A stretch of 17,172 bases of DNA from Ga0074130 sp035565355 (GTDB taxonomy: Bacteria; Pseudomonadota; Gammaproteobacteria; Burkholderiales; Rhodocyclaceae), in assembly GCA_035565355.1 (NCBI GenBank), contig DATMSM010000055.1:1-17172 (forward strand), in the 5' to 3' direction. How positions within the stretch are numbered: the first letter of the stretch is position 1; each line of letters begins with the position of its first letter. The notes below the pieces were generated by a model. That model saw only the letters and a list, made by a program, of their open reading frames with translations, did no database searches and was not told the DNA's origin. The position numbers and the translations under genes were made by a program. Positions 6,043 through 13,597 of the stretch are shown here, in pieces.

Positions 6043-7293
6043 ATGACCACTCCGCTTGAAGGCATCAAGATCATCGACTTCACCCACGTTCAAGCCGGTC
6101 CGGCCTGCACCCAGTTGCTGGCTTGGTTCGGCGCCGACGTCATCAAGATCGAACGCCCCGGTTCCGGCGATGTGACGCGCCGCCAGTTGCGCGATATCCC
6201 GGATCAGGACGCGTTGTACTTCACCATGTTGAACAGCAACAAGAAATCGCTGACGCTGGACACCAAGACCGCCGAAGGCAAGGAAGTGCTGGAGCGGCTC
6301 ATCAAGGAGTCCGACGTACTGGTTGAGAACTTCGCGCCCGGCGCGCTGGACCGCATGGGTTTCTCCTGGGAACGTATCCAGGAACTCAACCCCGGCCTCA
6401 TCCTTGCCTCGGTCAAGGGCTTCTCCGATGGCCACCACTACGAAGACCTCAAGGTCTATGAAAACGTGGCGCAGGCAGCGGGCGGCGCGGCATCGACCAC
6501 CGGCTTCTGGGACGGCCCGCCCATGGTCAGCGGCGCGGCGCTGGGCGACTCGAATACCGGCATGCACCTGGCCATCGGCATCCTGACGGCGATCATGCAC
6601 CGCCAGAAAACCGGCAAGGGTCAGAAGGTCTCGGCTTCTATGCAGGACGCCGTGCTCAACCTCACCCGCGTCAAGCTGCGCGACCAGCAACGCCTGGAGA
6701 AGATCGGCTATCTCGAAGAGTACCCGCAGTACCCGCACGGGCAGTTCTCCGATGTCGTGCCGCGCGGCGGCAATGCGGGCGGCGGCGGCCAGCCGGGCTG
6801 GGTGCTGAAGTGCAAGGGCTGGGAGACCGATCCCAATGCCTATATCTACTTCACCATCCAGGGCCATGCCTGGGAGCCGATCTGTCGTGCCATCGGCAAG
6901 CCGGAGTGGATCGACGATCCTGCCTACAACACGCCCAAGGCGCGCCAGGACAAGATCTTCGACATCTTCGCCTTTATCGAGGAGTGGTTGTCCGAGAAGA
7001 CCAAGTTCGAGGCTGTGGACATCCTGCGCAAGTACGACATTCCGTGCGCGCCGGTGCTCTCCATGAAGGAAATCGCCGAGGACGAGTCGCTGCGCAAGTC
7101 GGGTTCGATTGTCGAAGTCGAGCACAAGACGCGCGGCAAGTACCTGACCGTAGGCAGCCCGATCAAGTTCTCGGACCTGACGCCGGAAATCAAGAGTTCG
7201 CCGCTGCTTGGTGAACACACCGACGAAGTGCTGGCCAGCCTGGGCTATACGCCCGAGCAGATTGCCGAAATGCACGCCAAGAACGCAGTTTAA
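6043..7293 (+). CDS. frc: Formyl-CoA:oxalate CoA-transferase
   Basis: This 416-residue class III CoA-transferase has the same length as I recall for E. coli Frc. Formyl-CoA transferase moves CoA from formyl-CoA to oxalate in the cytoplasm, feeding oxalyl-CoA decarboxylase. The match to recalled E. coli Frc is close throughout: FGADVIKIERPG, ALYFTMLNSNKKS, ENVAQAAGGAASTTGFWDGP, GDSNTGMH with the catalytic Asp at 169, SMQDAVLNL, the flexible loop GGGGQPGW (246-253), KCKGWETDPNAYIYFTIQ and DIPCAPVLSMKEI. The ATG at 6043 follows AAGGAAAGGA. It is the first gene of an operon with an AAA+ ATPase 11 bp downstream and a GlxA-type regulator. No oxalyl-CoA decarboxylase (oxc) is in the window, so the physiological pathway could be oxalate use elsewhere in the genome or another CoA transfer. 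Confidence 0.95.
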   Translation: MTTPLEGIKIIDFTHVQAGPACTQLLAWFGADVIKIERPGSGDVTRRQLRDIPDQDALYFTMLNSNKKSLTLDTKTAEGKEVLERLIKESDVLVENFAPGALDRMGFSWERIQELNPGLILASVKGFSDGHHYEDLKVYENVAQAAGGAASTTGFWDGPPMVSGAALGDSNTGMHLAIGILTAIMHRQKTGKGQKVSASMQDAVLNLTRVKLRDQQRLEKIGYLEEYPQYPHGQFSDVVPRGGNAGGGGQPGWVLKCKGWETDPNAYIYFTIQGHAWEPICRAIGKPEWIDDPAYNTPKARQDKIFDIFAFIEEWLSEKTKFEAVDILRKYDIPCAPVLSMKEIAEDESLRKSGSIVEVEHKTRGKYLTVGSPIKFSDLTPEIKSSPLLGEHTDEVLASLGYTPEQIAEMHAKNAV

Positions 7294-7304
7294 GGAGACG
7301 ATAG

Positions 7305-8972
7305 ATGAGCGCCGCCGCCGTCATGGATTTCGACTTGCCGGACCTCATGGTCCGCGAGTTGCTCGGCAAGATCGGGCAGGACACAGCGCTGGCCAAGCAC
7401 CTGGGCGACTATATCGGCGAAAGCCGGCCCGGGCGCAGCAGCCGCTACATGGTGCCCGCACGCCTGTTCGACGCCGAGTCGCTGAACACCCTGTACACGA
7501 TGAGTCGCAACAACGACGAACGTGTGCTGATGTTCCAGCTGCTCGCGCTCGACAATATCCATGCGGCGCCGGAGGCTCGCAAGGTGCCCAAGATCGAACT
7601 GCTGATCAACGGGCTGATCGCCTATCTCAAGCGCGACGCCATCGACGGCTGGCTCTACCGGCGCAGTCCCGACGGCGTCCTGCTGCCGTGGATGGTGACC
7701 GGCATGCGCCACATCGCGCCGGCCGAAGGCACGCCCTACGTGATCGTCAGCCTCCTCGCCAACACCATGCAGGCGGCGGGCAACGAGGCGCGCAACGACG
7801 CACGTCAGCGCTACGCAGGCATGACCCAGGCCATCGTCGTCGATGCCAATGACATCATCGACCGCAGCATTCCGGAACTGCTCGCCGAGCGCGGCTATTA
7901 CAAGGAGTGCGCGGAGTTCAAGCAGGAATACGAGCGCCATGTGGAGACGTTCCGCCGCATGCAGTCGCAGTTCGGACGCCAGTTCACGGCTGTCCGTGCC
8001 GGCTGGTTCATCGGCAATAAGGGACCATTGGGCCAGCTCGAATACACTCGCCTGGCCGAGCACGGCGGCGTGCGCTGCGTGAATGACGAGGAAATGCTGG
8101 AGCGTCGCTTCGACATGTCCATCGATCCGACCTTCTGGCGCGATGCAGGTGCGGAGGAGGGCTTCGACCGCATTCCCATGCACTGCTATCTGTATCTCTT
8201 CAACCTGGAGCTGCACCGCAATTTCTGGGTGCATGTGCAGAACGTCGAGCCCTACCGCTACAAGCCGGAATTGCGCGAGAAGCTGGTGCTGCCGAGCGCC
8301 CACCGTGACCTGATCGACATCCTGACCGCCGACATGGAGGTGCTGGCCGAGGACATCATCGAAGGCAAGAGCGGCGGTACTACCATCCTGTGCAAGGGCG
8401 CGCCGGGCCTGGGCAAGACGCTGACCGCCGAGGTCTATGCCGAGGTCGTCGGCAAGCCGCTGTATCGCGTGCATTCGGGCCAGCTCGGCGTCACCGCTGA
8501 TTCGGTGGAGGCAAGTCTCACGCAGATCCTGCGCCGTGCCGCCCGCTGGGGCGCGATCCTGCTGCTGGACGAGGCCGACGTGTATATCCGCAAGCGCGAC
8601 AACGACCTGCAGCACAACGCCATCGTCGCCGAGTTTCTGCGCACGCTGGAGTATTTCGACGGCCTGCTGTTCATGACCACCAACCGCACCGACGATGTTG
8701 ACGACGCCATCCTGTCGCGCTGCATCGCCGTGATCCGCTACGACATTCCGCCGCCGGATGCCGCGCGGCAGTTGTGGAAGACGCTTGCGGCCCAGTTCGG
8801 CGCCGATATTCCCGAGGATATGCTTGAGGGGCTGCTGCGCAAGTATCCGCAGCTCAGCGGCCGCGACATCAAGGAGTTGCTGAAGCTGGTGACGCGCTAC
8901 TGCACGCGCAAGCAGCTGCCGCTGTCGGACGATGTGTTCGCCCTGTGTGCGATGTTCCGGGGGATTGTGTAA
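7305..8972 (+). CDS. AAA+ ATPase with a large uncharacterised N-terminal region
   Basis: This 555-residue protein has its AAA+ module at about 340-545: Walker A GAPGLGKT (365-372), Walker B ILLLDEAD (418-425), sensor-1 Asn460 (MTTNRTDD) and an arginine-finger candidate Arg472 (AILSRC). The first 335 residues match no family I can name. A segment just before the ATPase (VEPYRYKPELREKLVLP) resembles the linker of fungal and bacterial AAA+ proteins carrying a DUF7025-type domain; this is recall, not a search. There is no signal peptide or membrane segment. Shine-Dalgarno AAGGAGA precedes ATG 7305, 11 bp after the frc stop codon, and the GlxA-type gene follows at once. Such ATPases usually remodel or unfold a protein partner, so a maturation or assembly role toward the frc product or its pathway is a guess from position only. 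Confidence 0.85.
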   Translation: MSAAAVMDFDLPDLMVRELLGKIGQDTALAKHLGDYIGESRPGRSSRYMVPARLFDAESLNTLYTMSRNNDERVLMFQLLALDNIHAAPEARKVPKIELLINGLIAYLKRDAIDGWLYRRSPDGVLLPWMVTGMRHIAPAEGTPYVIVSLLANTMQAAGNEARNDARQRYAGMTQAIVVDANDIIDRSIPELLAERGYYKECAEFKQEYERHVETFRRMQSQFGRQFTAVRAGWFIGNKGPLGQLEYTRLAEHGGVRCVNDEEMLERRFDMSIDPTFWRDAGAEEGFDRIPMHCYLYLFNLELHRNFWVHVQNVEPYRYKPELREKLVLPSAHRDLIDILTADMEVLAEDIIEGKSGGTTILCKGAPGLGKTLTAEVYAEVVGKPLYRVHSGQLGVTADSVEASLTQILRRAARWGAILLLDEADVYIRKRDNDLQHNAIVAEFLRTLEYFDGLLFMTTNRTDDVDDAILSRCIAVIRYDIPPPDAARQLWKTLAAQFGADIPEDMLEGLLRKYPQLSGRDIKELLKLVTRYCTRKQLPLSDDVFALCAMFRGIV

Positions 8973-9025
8973 TGTATGCCCGTCACCCGGCGGCGGGTGA
9001 ATCCATGCACAACAGGGACGTCGCA

Positions 9026-9997
9026 ATGCGCAAGATCAAGGTCGGGATGGTGCTGTTTCCGCGTTTCCAGCTGCTCGATATCGCCGGTCCGGCCGATGCC
9101 TTCGGCGAGGTGAAGGTGCTGAGCCGCGGCGAATGCGAGTACGAGATCATGACCATAGGCGCGACCCGCGGCACGGTCACCTCGTCCAGCGGCGTCACCG
9201 TGACGCCGGATCGCACCATCTTCGATCCCTGCCCGCAGTTCGACACCGTCATCCTGCCGGGTGGGCTGGGCATCTTCGACGCCGCCGAGGACAGCACGCT
9301 GACCGACTGGCTGGTGCGCCAGGCCAGCATCTGCCGGCGCATGGGCGCGATTTGCAACGGCGTCTTCGCCCTCGGCGCCGCCGGGCTGATCGATCACAAG
9401 ACAGTGACGACGCACTGGATGGATGCGGCCCACCTGGCGCACAAGTTTCCCAAGGCCAGTGTCGAACCCGACCGCATCTATGTGAAGGACGGGCGCTTCT
9501 ATTCCACTGCCGGCGTCACGGCCGGCATCGATCTGTCGCTGGCCATGATCGAGGAGGACTTCGGTCGCGAGATGGCGGTGGACGTCGCCAAGTACCTGAT
9601 CGTCTACCTGCGCCGTTCCGGCGGACAGTCGCAGTTCAGCCCCTTGCTGGAAAGTCAGGCTGCCCAGGATTCACAGGTGCGGGATATCCAGAGCTTCATG
9701 CTGGAGAACCTCAAGCAGCCGCATACTTTGGAATCGCTGGCCGAGCGGGTGCATATGAGCCCGCGCAATCTCTCGCGCATCTTCAAGAAGGAGTGCGGCG
9801 TGACGCTGATGGAATTCCTGACCGATGCCCGCATCGACGCGGCGCGCCGGCAACTGGAAAGCACCGACATGGCGATCAAGGAAATCGCCTTCATGTGCGG
9901 CTTCGACAGCGCCGATAATCTGCGCCGTGTGTTCAGCCAGCGCCTTCGGACCACGCCGGTCGAATACCGCGAGCACTTCCGCTCGGAGAGCCTTTAA
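9026..9997 (+). CDS. GlxA-family regulator: DJ-1/PfpI-like domain plus AraC HTH
   Basis: This 323-residue protein starts with a DJ-1/PfpI-like domain (about 3-165: KVGMVLFPRFQLLDIAGPAD, then FDTVILPGGLGIF). Cys110 is in the nucleophile elbow (GAICNGVFALGAAGLID), followed by THW. The C-terminal AraC double HTH spans about 215-320 (TLESLAERVHMSPRNLSRIF, then AIKEIAFMCGFDSADNLRRV). Such regulators sense small metabolites by the DJ-1-like domain and activate nearby catabolic genes. The ATG at 9026 is preceded by AGGGAC and gives the usual family length. An in-frame ATG at 8972 overlaps the ATPase stop codon (TAATG) after GGGGGA, so translation may start there by coupling, adding 18 residues. It is the last gene of the frc operon and is the obvious candidate to control it. 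Confidence 0.92.
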   Translation: MRKIKVGMVLFPRFQLLDIAGPADAFGEVKVLSRGECEYEIMTIGATRGTVTSSSGVTVTPDRTIFDPCPQFDTVILPGGLGIFDAAEDSTLTDWLVRQASICRRMGAICNGVFALGAAGLIDHKTVTTHWMDAAHLAHKFPKASVEPDRIYVKDGRFYSTAGVTAGIDLSLAMIEEDFGREMAVDVAKYLIVYLRRSGGQSQFSPLLESQAAQDSQVRDIQSFMLENLKQPHTLESLAERVHMSPRNLSRIFKKECGVTLMEFLTDARIDAARRQLESTDMAIKEIAFMCGFDSADNLRRVFSQRLRTTPVEYREHFRSESL

Positions 9998-10190
9998 ATA
10001 CGCTGAACTGGAAGGCCATCTGCCGAGCGGGATCGGACTATTTTTCTCATCCCTGGTGGGGATTTGGCAACGACCGGCAGAAGGCTAGCTTCGATTTTCT
10101 GACTTGCGCCGACGATATGTTGCAGAATGGACGATGAGTAAATCAAGAAAGTAAGCAAATAAGAACGCCTTGTCTCTCCGGGGAGCGGGT
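9998..10190 (+). other. Intergenic region before the EIIC-EAL gene
   Basis: This 193-bp gap has a short T-run (10041-10045) after a very weak CCGA/TCGG dyad, which is not enough to call a terminator. No clear promoter was found: TTGCGC near 10105 has no convincing -10 partner. The region becomes A-rich just before the next gene. Confidence 0.35.
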
Positions 10191-12278
10191 GTGCCTTTAG
10201 GGGGGGCCGTGGTGAAGCGATTCGGACTGTGGATTACGTCGATCCGTGACAGCTTTGTCACCCTGCTGCCCCTAACGTTTATCGCGGTTATTTGCGTCCT
10301 GATACGAGATTTCCCGCTTGACCTGTATCAGCGTGCCATGGCTTCCGTTTTCGGTGCTCACTGGTTGGCTGCGATCAGTGTCCTGATCGATGCGACATAC
10401 GGCCTCTTCGGGGTTGCCTTGTGCCTAATTGTGGCAGTCGACCTGGGTAAGCGCATTGCCGCGAAATGCGCTCAGCCCATCGTACTCCCATCGGTTTATC
10501 TGGCCTTGTCAGCGTTGGTCAACTTCATGGCCTGCATGGCTATTCTTCATCCACAGACCCCGGGTAAGACGGCTTCATTTGCGGGCTTTGTGGTTGGCGT
10601 TATTTCTGCCGAAATGCTCTATGCTCTGCTGCGATTGCGCATCATCGCTCGTCTGTCTTTACCTTACGACATCGACTCGGGCTTTTACCATGCGCTGCGA
10701 ATGGCTTTCCCGATAGTCCTTTCCTGCACGTTCATGCTGTTGGGAAGCTGGTGCCTCGAGCGCCTGTTCTCGACTGCAATGCAGGCTGATGTGTTGCCAT
10801 GGTTTGACTCTCCCCTGACCGATGGTCTGGCGCTGATGACGGCGACCGTGCTTAATCAAGCTATATGGTTTGTCGGCTTGCACGGTGGCTATGCGCTGGA
10901 TGCACTGTCGGGCAATCTCCTCGCACTCCCTCTCGGCCCCGGCTCGAATGAGCCGGGCTGGCGGCTCTTGTTTGATAACTTTGTTCTGCTCGGCGGGTCT
11001 GGTGCGACACTCGGTTTGCTGGTGGCGATACAGATTGCAGTGAAGGAGGGGGCGATCAAGCATATCGGGCGTCTGTCATGGATTCCCAGCGTATTCAATA
11101 TCAACGAGACGGTGCTTTATGGTTTGCCGGTTTTGTTGAACCGTGTTTTTTTGCTGCCCTTCCTGGGTGTTCCCATTCTGCTCGCGGGCATGGCAATGCT
11201 TGCCATCAAGCTTGGTTGGCTGGAGGTTGGGGTGGTGCAGATGCCGTGGACGACCCCCGTATTCATCTCGGGCTGGCTCTTGTCGGGGTCGTGGACAGGC
11301 GTTGTCTTTCAGTTGTTTGCTCTGCTCATCAGCACAGCCTGTTATCTCCCCTTCGTACGGATTGCCGATCGTCAGCGCATGGAGCGCCAGCAAGCCGCCT
11401 TTGCCTGCGCCACTGCGGCGATTCTTGAGAACGGGGGCGATGCGCGCAGCCCGGTCTGTGCGCGGCGAGATGGGATCGGCCTGATAGCCCAGGGGCTGTT
11501 GAGCGATCTGAGAGAAAGCCTGCGTACGGGAAGGCTCGCCGTCGCCTATCAACCCAAACACCACATCGATGGACGTTTGATTGGCTTCGAGGCGCTGCTG
11601 CGTTGGCATCATCCGAGATATGGGACATTGTCTCCGGCGATCGCCGTCGCTCTGGCGGAGGAGAGTGGAGACATCGGCCAACTGGGATTGTGGGTCCTCA
11701 ACGAGGCTTGTGCGTGCAAGGCCCGCATCAATCAGGCCGGCAGACATGCCGGTTCTCTGACCATGTCGATTAACGTATCCCCCTTGCAACTAAACGATGA
11801 TCGAATCGTCGTTGCACTCAAGGCAGCGTTGGAGCGCCACCGCTTGTTGCCTTGCGAGGTCGAGCTTGAAATTACCGAAACCCAGCGCCTGGCGGAGAGT
11901 GCCAGTGTCTCTTCAACGCTTGAGGCGCTGGTGGCAAGCGATGTGCGTTTGGCCATTGATGACTTCGGCATGGGCTATTCCTCTCTGCGTTATCTGAAGC
12001 GCTTTTCTGTCGGGGCGATCAAGATTGACGGTTCGCTGACCCGCGATGTACTCAACGACTCTGCCTGCGCCGACATCGTTCGCGTCATCGCCTCGCTCGG
12101 GCAGGCCAGGAGTGCGATGGTTGTCGGCGAATGGGTCGAAACCCAGGAGCAGAAAATGAGGTTGGCTGAGCTAGGCTGTCAGTGCTTCCAGGGCTATCTG
12201 TTCAGCCCGCCGTTACCAGAGCCTGAAGCATTCCGTTATATCGAGGCGCACCAGGCGACATTGGCTTATGTGGCTTGA
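10191..12278 (+). CDS. PTS EIIC (cellobiose/lactose type) fused to an EAL c-di-GMP phosphodiesterase
   Basis: The protein has about 695 residues. The first 395 form a polytopic membrane domain like PTS EIIC of the lactose/cellobiose/chitobiose family: SIRDSFVTLLPLTF near the start, WFVGLHGG with His231, and FNINETVLYGLPVLLN with Glu306. His and Glu at these places contact the sugar in known EIIC structures. Residues 440-690 are an EAL domain with EALLRW (467-472), SINVSPLQL, EITET, DDFGMGYSSL (Asp590, Asp591), IKID (Lys611), GEWVET (Glu647, Glu650) and FQGY (Gln667). All expected catalytic residues are present, so c-di-GMP hydrolysis is likely. The usual AEGVE is GEWVE. No EIIA, EIIB or GGDEF domain is adjacent. 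The start is uncertain: TTG 10170, GTG 10191 (after GGGGAG) or GTG 10212 (after AGGGG). It is probably a sugar-sensing phosphodiesterase, by inference. It looks less GC-rich than its neighbours. Confidence 0.9.
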   Translation: MPLGGAVVKRFGLWITSIRDSFVTLLPLTFIAVICVLIRDFPLDLYQRAMASVFGAHWLAAISVLIDATYGLFGVALCLIVAVDLGKRIAAKCAQPIVLPSVYLALSALVNFMACMAILHPQTPGKTASFAGFVVGVISAEMLYALLRLRIIARLSLPYDIDSGFYHALRMAFPIVLSCTFMLLGSWCLERLFSTAMQADVLPWFDSPLTDGLALMTATVLNQAIWFVGLHGGYALDALSGNLLALPLGPGSNEPGWRLLFDNFVLLGGSGATLGLLVAIQIAVKEGAIKHIGRLSWIPSVFNINETVLYGLPVLLNRVFLLPFLGVPILLAGMAMLAIKLGWLEVGVVQMPWTTPVFISGWLLSGSWTGVVFQLFALLISTACYLPFVRIADRQRMERQQAAFACATAAILENGGDARSPVCARRDGIGLIAQGLLSDLRESLRTGRLAVAYQPKHHIDGRLIGFEALLRWHHPRYGTLSPAIAVALAEESGDIGQLGLWVLNEACACKARINQAGRHAGSLTMSINVSPLQLNDDRIVVALKAALERHRLLPCEVELEITETQRLAESASVSSTLEALVASDVRLAIDDFGMGYSSLRYLKRFSVGAIKIDGSLTRDVLNDSACADIVRVIASLGQARSAMVVGEWVETQEQKMRLAELGCQCFQGYLFSPPLPEPEAFRYIEAHQATLAYVA

Positions 12279-12300
12279 TCCTGGTTTAACTTCTAACGGC

Positions 12301-12337
12301 TAAATAAAAAGCCCACGCACTGGCAGGTGCGCGGGCT
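12301..12337 (-). terminator. Rho-independent terminator of the BON operon
   Basis: GCCCACGCAC (12311-12320) pairs with GTGCGCGGGC (12327-12336) apart from one mismatch, with a 6-nt loop. On the minus strand it runs into TTTTTATTTA. It lies about 30 bp beyond the second BON stop codon and may also slow transcription from the convergent EIIC-EAL gene. Confidence 0.85.
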
Positions 12338-12367
12338 TCGGGGCAGGTTTGCGGGGCTGCCGGAGAA

Positions 12368-12706
12368 CTACGGATTCACCTTGAGTGAAATCTGGGCGAT
12401 GACTTCCTTGACGCCGGGCACGGCCTTGCTGAGCCGGATCGCGTGCTCTATGGTTTCAGCCTTGTCCACCGTGCCATTGAGCGTGACCACGCCCTGGTTA
12501 CTGGTGACCGAAATCCGGAACAGCGAGGTCAGGCTGTCGCTGAGCAGCGCGGTCTTGACCTTGGTCGTCAAGGTCGCGTCGTCTATGTACTGGCCTGCGG
12601 TTAAACCGGCTTCGGCAGCAGATCGGGGGGGATTCTCCGCTGCCAAAGCCGGTACCGCAGCCATGGTCGCGATCATCAGCGCGACATCAATAGGGCGGAA
12701 TTGCAT
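12368..12706 (-). CDS. Periplasmic BON-domain protein (OsmY-like), second of pair
   Basis: This 112-residue protein has a signal peptide at about 1-23 (VALMIATMAAVPALAAE) and one BON domain at about 39-108 (GQYIDDATLTTKVKTALLSD, VVTLNGTVDKAETIEHAIRL, AVPGVKEV). BON domains bind phospholipid or other envelope parts; OsmY, with two such domains, is the known osmotic-stress member. The ATG at 12706 is preceded by AAAGGAG. It lies 41 bp downstream of a close paralog on the same strand and is followed by a terminator, so both probably form one operon under the sigma-54 promoter at 13183-13197. The tandem pair of one-domain proteins may stand in for a single two-domain OsmY; that is inference. Confidence 0.9.
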   Translation of the reverse strand: MQFRPIDVALMIATMAAVPALAAENPPRSAAEAGLTAGQYIDDATLTTKVKTALLSDSLTSLFRISVTSNQGVVTLNGTVDKAETIEHAIRLSKAVPGVKEVIAQISLKVNP

Positions 12707-12747
12707 GAATGGCTCCTTTCAGAGGGTCAGGCAAACCGTAATCGGGA

Positions 12748-13131
12748 TTAAAGCCTCACGACATCGCGGCCGACGGTGAAGCTGGCGACCTTGACCATGA
12801 GGTGGGTATTGATGGCTTTCACGCCAGGCACCGCCGAGGCGAGCTTGATGGCGCGATGAATAGTCTCGGGCTTATCGACTTGTCCGCTCAGCGTGACGAT
12901 GCCGCGCTCGGTGTTGACCTTGACCTCGAAGGCCGAGAGCAGGTCGTCGGATAGCAGCGCAACCTTGACCCGGGTGGTGAGCGCCGCATCGTCGATGTAC
13001 TGGCCGGAATTCTGACCGAGCTGCTCGGCCGTGCCGGCGCGTTCTGCCTGGCGGTCTGCTGCGTGCAGGGTGGGCAGGGCCAGCAGGCCGACGATCAGGA
13101 GGAGGGCGGTATCGATACGACGCAGTTTCAT
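12748..13131 (-). CDS. Periplasmic BON-domain protein (OsmY-like), first of pair
   Basis: This 127-residue protein has a signal peptide at about 1-24 (MKLRRIDTALLLIVGLLALP, cleavage near LHA-AD) and one BON domain at about 43-115 (GQYIDDAALTTRVKVALLSD, IVTLSGQVDKPETIHRAIKL, AVPGVKAI). It is strongly similar to the gene 41 bp downstream and so is likely a tandem duplicate. The start at 13131 is preferred over a longer in-frame opening to 13212: GGGAG precedes it, a signal peptide begins at once, and the sigma-54 promoter would lie inside the longer version. The predicted leader is about 40 nt. A role in envelope stress is the usual family view; no direct evidence of ligand is visible. Confidence 0.91.
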   Translation of the reverse strand: MKLRRIDTALLLIVGLLALPTLHAADRQAERAGTAEQLGQNSGQYIDDAALTTRVKVALLSDDLLSAFEVKVNTERGIVTLSGQVDKPETIHRAIKLASAVPGVKAINTHLMVKVASFTVGRDVVRL

Positions 13132-13182
13132 GGTGTGGCTCCCTTGTTGTGTAGGACCATCTCTTGTCCCTGCCCCTATATC

Positions 13183-13197
13183 GCAAGCGGCGTGCCA
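13183..13197 (-). promoter_or_regulatory. Sigma-54 (RpoN) promoter of the BON operon
   Basis: On the minus strand, TGGCACG-CCGC-TTGC matches the -24/-12 consensus at 11 of 12 positions, with GG and GC exactly 10 bases apart. Predicted transcription starts near 13171, about 40 nt before the first BON start codon. Such promoters need an enhancer-binding activator and ATP hydrolysis. Confidence 0.85.
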
Positions 13198-13488
13198 CCC
13201 TCGTCTAGTCATTGTTTCTCAAGGCTTTATGGATTTTTCGCTGCAAGGGGTCGCGCTTTTTCTGTTGGTGTTTGGCGACAAATCATCACGCTTTGTTTTT
13301 AAGTCACTGTTTCGTAAATAAAAGGGCAGTCTCTTATTGGCGACAAGCAGCTCGGACACGCTGAAATTTTTCCAGTCTGTTGTTAGGGTTGCCACCAAGA
13401 CCTTGATCTCATGTTGTTTTTGTTGGGCTCACGCCATGAGCCTTACTTGCATCAGGATGAGCTCCTCAACCATTTCGAGGAGCCCGCC
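13198..13488. other. A/T-richer intergenic region between the BON operon and the recC leader
   Basis: No gene is supported here. The 10-bp direct repeat TTGGCGACAA occurs at 13272-13281 and 13337-13346, each about 75-150 bp upstream of the sigma-54 promoter, a usual distance for activator sites. A hairpin GGCTCA-CGCCA-TGAGCC lies at 13426-13442, and a second hairpin begins at 13461. Confidence 0.4.
13461..13483 (+). promoter_or_regulatory. Hairpin that masks a ribosome binding site
   Basis: GCTCCTC (13461-13467) is perfectly complementary to GAGGAGC (13477-13483), with a 9-nt loop. The right arm contains the Shine-Dalgarno GAGGAG of the small ORF at 13489. In RNA this would hide the site, as in some thermosensors and translational switches. 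There is no T-run, so it is not a simple terminator. Confidence 0.5.
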
Positions 13489-13584
13489 ATGTCGCGCCTG
13501 ATTTCCCGCCTGCCGCACCTGTCCGATCGTTTCGTGTTCCGTTCCACGCTGCTGCTGTGGGTTGTGGCTGTGCTGCTCGGGTAA
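13489..13584 (+). CDS. 31-residue putative membrane leader ORF before recC
   Basis: The ATG at 13489 lies five bases after GAGGAG and opens a 31-codon frame (MSRLISRLPHLSDRF, then a hydrophobic end STLLLWVVAVLLG). The end could be one short membrane helix. The same frame is open from an ATG at 13411, giving 57 residues, but that ATG has no Shine-Dalgarno sequence. The stop lies 13 bp before recC, whose own start lacks a good ribosome binding site, so translation of this ORF may feed recC. It could be a real small protein, a leader peptide, or the remnant N-terminus of a lost membrane protein. I do not recognise it. Confidence 0.45.
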   Translation: MSRLISRLPHLSDRFVFRSTLLLWVVAVLLG

Positions 13585-13597
13585 TATCCGGGCCCAT

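Noticed and set aside
7290..9026. 578-residue open frame antisense to the AAA+ ATPase
   Set aside because: It is a codon-bias shadow of a GC-rich gene, with no domain and no start signal.
10022..10046. Possible terminator after the GlxA-type regulator
   Set aside because: The stem is only four base pairs and the T-run is offset; it is too weak to call.
13031..13321. 96-residue plus-strand frame over the BON promoter
   Set aside because: It overlaps the BON gene antisense and its sigma-54 promoter, with no ribosome site or domain.
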